Positions 61,610 to 64,000 of a stretch of 64,000 bases of DNA are shown in pieces. Within the stretch, counting starts at the first letter, position 1. Each line of letters starts with the position of its first letter. The position numbers and the translations under genes are program-made. The DNA is from Chryseobacterium sp. GVT01B. GTDB taxonomy: Bacteria > Bacteroidota > Bacteroidia > Flavobacteriales > Weeksellaceae. The stretch covers positions 62,001 through 126,000 of the forward strand of contig NZ_JAHXYI010000002.1 of the NCBI RefSeq assembly GCF_019970045.1. Reading direction: 5' to 3'. The notes beneath the pieces were generated by a model. It had not been told where the DNA came from. It saw only the letters and a program-made list of their open reading frames with translations, and searched no databases.

Positions 61610-64000
61610 TTACAATGGTTCCAGACCTGTTCCGGCTGCTGCAATCACATGGTCATCAATCTTTTTAAAAATATCAGGGCTGTGTTTCCGGATTTTGATA
61701 CGGACATATTTGGAAGCAGGCATATTAGCTCCATTTACTACATTATTAATGGATACCAAAACATTGGTTTCCGGAAAATAAGTCATAGTACTTTTCTGCG
61801 GAATAGGATATTTTACAACAATAAAAAGAGGGGCAATTCTTTCAATTCCATCATCATAATTGAAAAGATCTACGTGATCTCCTTCTTTGAGGCCGGCTTT
61901 TTCAATATCTTTTTCGTTCATCATGACAATCCTTCTTTCATTGAAAATCCCACGGTAACGGTCATTCAAGCCATAAACAACAGTATTGAACTGATCGTGT
62001 GTTCTGGTGGTTCCCATCAGATATTCATCATCGGCAAGCGAATTGTCAGGCACAGCTGTTATATTGAAAGCTGCTTTTCCCGGATAAAATTCACTGTTGA
62101 AGATACCATCTCTTGGTCCGTTCGGAAGGTAAAAACCTCCTTTCTGCACCACTCTTTCGTTATAATTTTCAAATCCCGGAATACATTGTTCAATATCATT
62201 ACGAACGGCATCATAGCTATTAATAAATTGATCCCAATCTACCACAGAACGTTCACCCAAAACAGCTTTTGCCATTTTGCAGGCAACATGCGTTTCGTTG
62301 ATGAGGTGTTTTGAAATAGGATCGAGAACACCTCTTGACCATTCTACAACACCCATTGAATTTTCTGTACTTACATGTTGAAGTTCTCCATTGATCATAT
62401 CTTTTTCACTTCGGGAAATTACCGGTAAGATCAAAGCTTCTTTCCCATGGATAAGATGGCCTCTGTTAAGTTTTACAGAAACAATCACAGACATTTCCAG
62501 TTTTCGCATGGCTTCTGCGGTAAAGGTTGTATCCGGTGCTGCCGAAAGGAAATTTCCACCCATACAGAACATAAACTTTACTTTTTCCTGATGCATTGCT
62601 TTCAATGCGTTCACAACATCGTAACCGCCTTCCCTGGGAACTTTGAAACCGTAATATTCTTCTAATCTGTCTAATTGTTCAGTCGTAGGATGATGGTTAA
62701 TCAGTAATGTTCTGTTTCCCTGTACATTGCTGTGGCCACGAACAGGACAGGCTCCTCCACCCTGAATTCCTATGCTTCCTTTCATCAACAGGAGATTCAC
62801 AATATTATAAATCATTTCCACACCATTATGCTGCTGGGTAATTCCCATACCCCAACAAATAATAATGCGTTTTTTTGAAGCAATCATCTGTGCGGCTTCT
62901 CTTAGATTTTCAACCGAAATGCCACATTCTTCTGATAAGAAATTGAGGTCATAGCGTTTCAATTCTTCAACCAATTCGTTGAAACCTGCCGTTTTGTTAA
63001 TTATAAAATCCTGATCTAAAACTTTCCCCGGATTTTTAGCTTCTTCTTCCAATACCAGAATCTGAAGGGCTTTTAAAAGTGCCATATCTCCATTGATCCT
63101 GACGGGAAGGTATAAATCTGACAATTCATAAGGCTTATTCAGCAAAGCACGAACTTCCTGAGGATTTTTGAAACCCTTTAAACCAGCTTCAGGAAGCGGA
63201 TTGATGGCCATAATTTTTGCTCCGTTCTTTTTCCCTTTAGTCAAAGCGGAAAGCATTCTCGGTGAATTCGTTCCTGGATTTTGTCCTATAATAATGATGA
63301 GATCCGTATCATAAAAATCTTCCAGCTTTACCGTTCCTTTTCCAATCCCAATACTTCTGGAAAGCGCATAACCAGAGGTTTCGTGGCACATATTGGAACA
63401 GTCCGGAAAATTATTGGTTCCGAATTCACGGGCAAACAGCTGGTACACCCAGGTAGCTTCATTACTGGTTCTTCCTGAGGTATAGAATATGGCTTCATTA
63501 GGAGAATCCAAAGTGTTCAGTTTTCCGGCAATTTTTGCAAAGGCATCATCCCAGCTTATCGGCTGATAATGTGTTCCTCCTTTCGGCAGGTACATGGGTT
63601 CTGCAATTCTTCCCAACTGACTGATTTCAAAATCTGTTAGTTTCGCTAAATCATATACTGAATTTTCTTTGAAAAAATCTGCTCCTATTGTTTTCGAGGT
63701 TGCTTCTTCCGCCAGGGCTTTTGCCCCGTTTTCACAGTATTCACCCAACTTAGAACGTTCGTCATCCGGATCCGGCCAGGCACAGCTCGGGCAATCGAAA
63801 CCGTCAAACTGATTCATACTGAAAAGTGCCCTTCCTCCACGGAGAACAGAAGCGTTGAGCACCAGCTGGTCCAGTGAATGGATAACAGCCGGAAATCCTG
63901 CTGCCCAGAGTTTTGGTGGTTTCAGTTTCAAATCCAGCAATTTATAAGGAGGTTCTGCTGAAGGTAACTGGCCTTTGTCCTCTCTTATTGTATTGAATTC
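61610..64000 (-). CDS. FdhF/YdeP-family molybdopterin oxidoreductase (N-terminus cut by window)
   Basis: At least 796 residues; the frame is open to the window edge and the true start lies beyond 64000. Residues near the visible N-terminus read LKLKPPKLWAAGFPAV and FDCPSCAWPDPDD, the YdeP-type start with only a partial iron-sulfur motif (CxxC plus a further Cys in GEYCENG). The body has FYTSGRTSNEA, NMCHETSGYAL, IIIGQNPGTNSPRML, GGGACPVRGHSNVQG and the C-terminal MGTTRTHDQFNTVVYG domain for bis-MGD binding. The family is related to formate dehydrogenase H; in E. coli it is linked to acid resistance. It matches the nearby cofactor genes. Confidence 0.92.
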   Translation of the reverse strand, partial: EFNTIREDKGQLPSAEPPYKLLDLKLKPPKLWAAGFPAVIHSLDQLVLNASVLRGGRALFSMNQFDGFDCPSCAWPDPDDERSKLGEYCENGAKALAEEATSKTIGADFFKENSVYDLAKLTDFEISQLGRIAEPMYLPKGGTHYQPISWDDAFAKIAGKLNTLDSPNEAIFYTSGRTSNEATWVYQLFAREFGTNNFPDCSNMCHETSGYALSRSIGIGKGTVKLEDFYDTDLIIIIGQNPGTNSPRMLSALTKGKKNGAKIMAINPLPEAGLKGFKNPQEVRALLNKPYELSDLYLPVRINGDMALLKALQILVLEEEAKNPGKVLDQDFIINKTAGFNELVEELKRYDLNFLSEECGISVENLREAAQMIASKKRIIICWGMGITQQHNGVEMIYNIVNLLLMKGSIGIQGGGACPVRGHSNVQGNRTLLINHHPTTEQLDRLEEYYGFKVPREGGYDVVNALKAMHQEKVKFMFCMGGNFLSAAPDTTFTAEAMRKLEMSVIVSVKLNRGHLIHGKEALILPVISRSEKDMINGELQHVSTENSMGVVEWSRGVLDPISKHLINETHVACKMAKAVLGERSVVDWDQFINSYDAVRNDIEQCIPGFENYNERVVQKGGFYLPNGPRDGIFNSEFYPGKAAFNITAVPDNSLADDEYLMGTTRTHDQFNTVVYGLNDRYRGIFNERRIVMMNEKDIEKAGLKEGDHVDLFNYDDGIERIAPLFIVVKYPIPQKSTMTYFPETNVLVSINNVVNGANMPASKYVRIKIRKHSPDIFKKIDDHVIAAAGTGLEPL

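Noticed and set aside
61649..62314. 221-codon plus-strand frame opposite the molybdoenzyme gene
   Set aside because: Antisense shadow of a well-supported gene, with no start context or family pattern.

Overview
The window looks like chromosomal DNA of a Flavobacteriia bacterium, most likely Chryseobacterium or a close relative (inference). It is AT-rich. Its promoters carry the Bacteroidota -7 element TAnnTTTG rather than a sigma-70 -10 box, and Shine-Dalgarno signals are weak. Secreted peptidases end in type IX secretion (T9SS) sorting domains, and the sugar receptor is TonB-dependent. No tRNA, rRNA, CRISPR array, insertion sequence or prophage was recognised. The genes at both edges are cut by the window.

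Layout. 0-6.3 kb: a truncated TPR histidine kinase, a WG/Sel1 repeat protein, a small membrane protein and a bulb-lectin lipoprotein. 6.4-7.2 kb: rpmI-rplT with its own promoter and a leader hairpin. 7.5-11.3 kb: three tandem T9SS-sorted M28 peptidases. 11.4-19.6 kb (minus): a complete histidine operon, hisG-D-C-B-H-A-F-IE, preceded by a leader peptide with four His codons, a terminator and a competing antiterminator; two copies of a ~170-bp palindromic repeat sit in its only two long gaps. 19.6-25.1 kb (minus): a lipid-linked glycan cluster (GT4, deacetylase, GT2, GT87), dapD and a membrane methyltransferase. 25.1-29.5 kb: a repeat-rich gap, a stand-alone LytTR regulator with an NlpC/P60 lipoprotein, and small hypothetical genes. 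29.6-36.5 kb: a sugar-uptake locus (TonB receptor, cytoplasmic (alpha/alpha)6 glycosidase, P-loop kinase, MFS transporter) facing a LacI regulator, with a tandem operator between them. 37.3-42.7 kb: a surface protein and a propeller histidine kinase with its NarL-type regulator. 42.9 kb: an Arr-type rifampin ADP-ribosyltransferase with an N-terminal helical-repeat domain. 43.8-54.5 kb: an oxidative/electrophile stress island. 55.7-64 kb: a molybdenum-cofactor cluster facing a YdeP-type molybdoenzyme.

The most interesting signal is in the stress island. The dps promoter, the promoter of a small SRPBCC-like protein and the promoter of an oxalate-decarboxylase-type bicupin share one architecture: a direct repeat TTCAACGAY-N12-TTYAYCGAA (21-bp period, as LytTR proteins bind) placed exactly 29 bp before a TAgcTTTA -7 element. 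A LytTR response regulator and a hybrid histidine kinase lie between these promoters. I infer a local phosphorelay regulon covering Dps, peroxiredoxin, a DsbA-like protein, hydrolases, the bicupin and perhaps an old-yellow enzyme.

The second strong signal is the histidine attenuator, where the sequence at the leader stop codon repeats the 3' arm of the terminator and can pair with its 5' arm. All function calls come from reading motifs; no database search was run.
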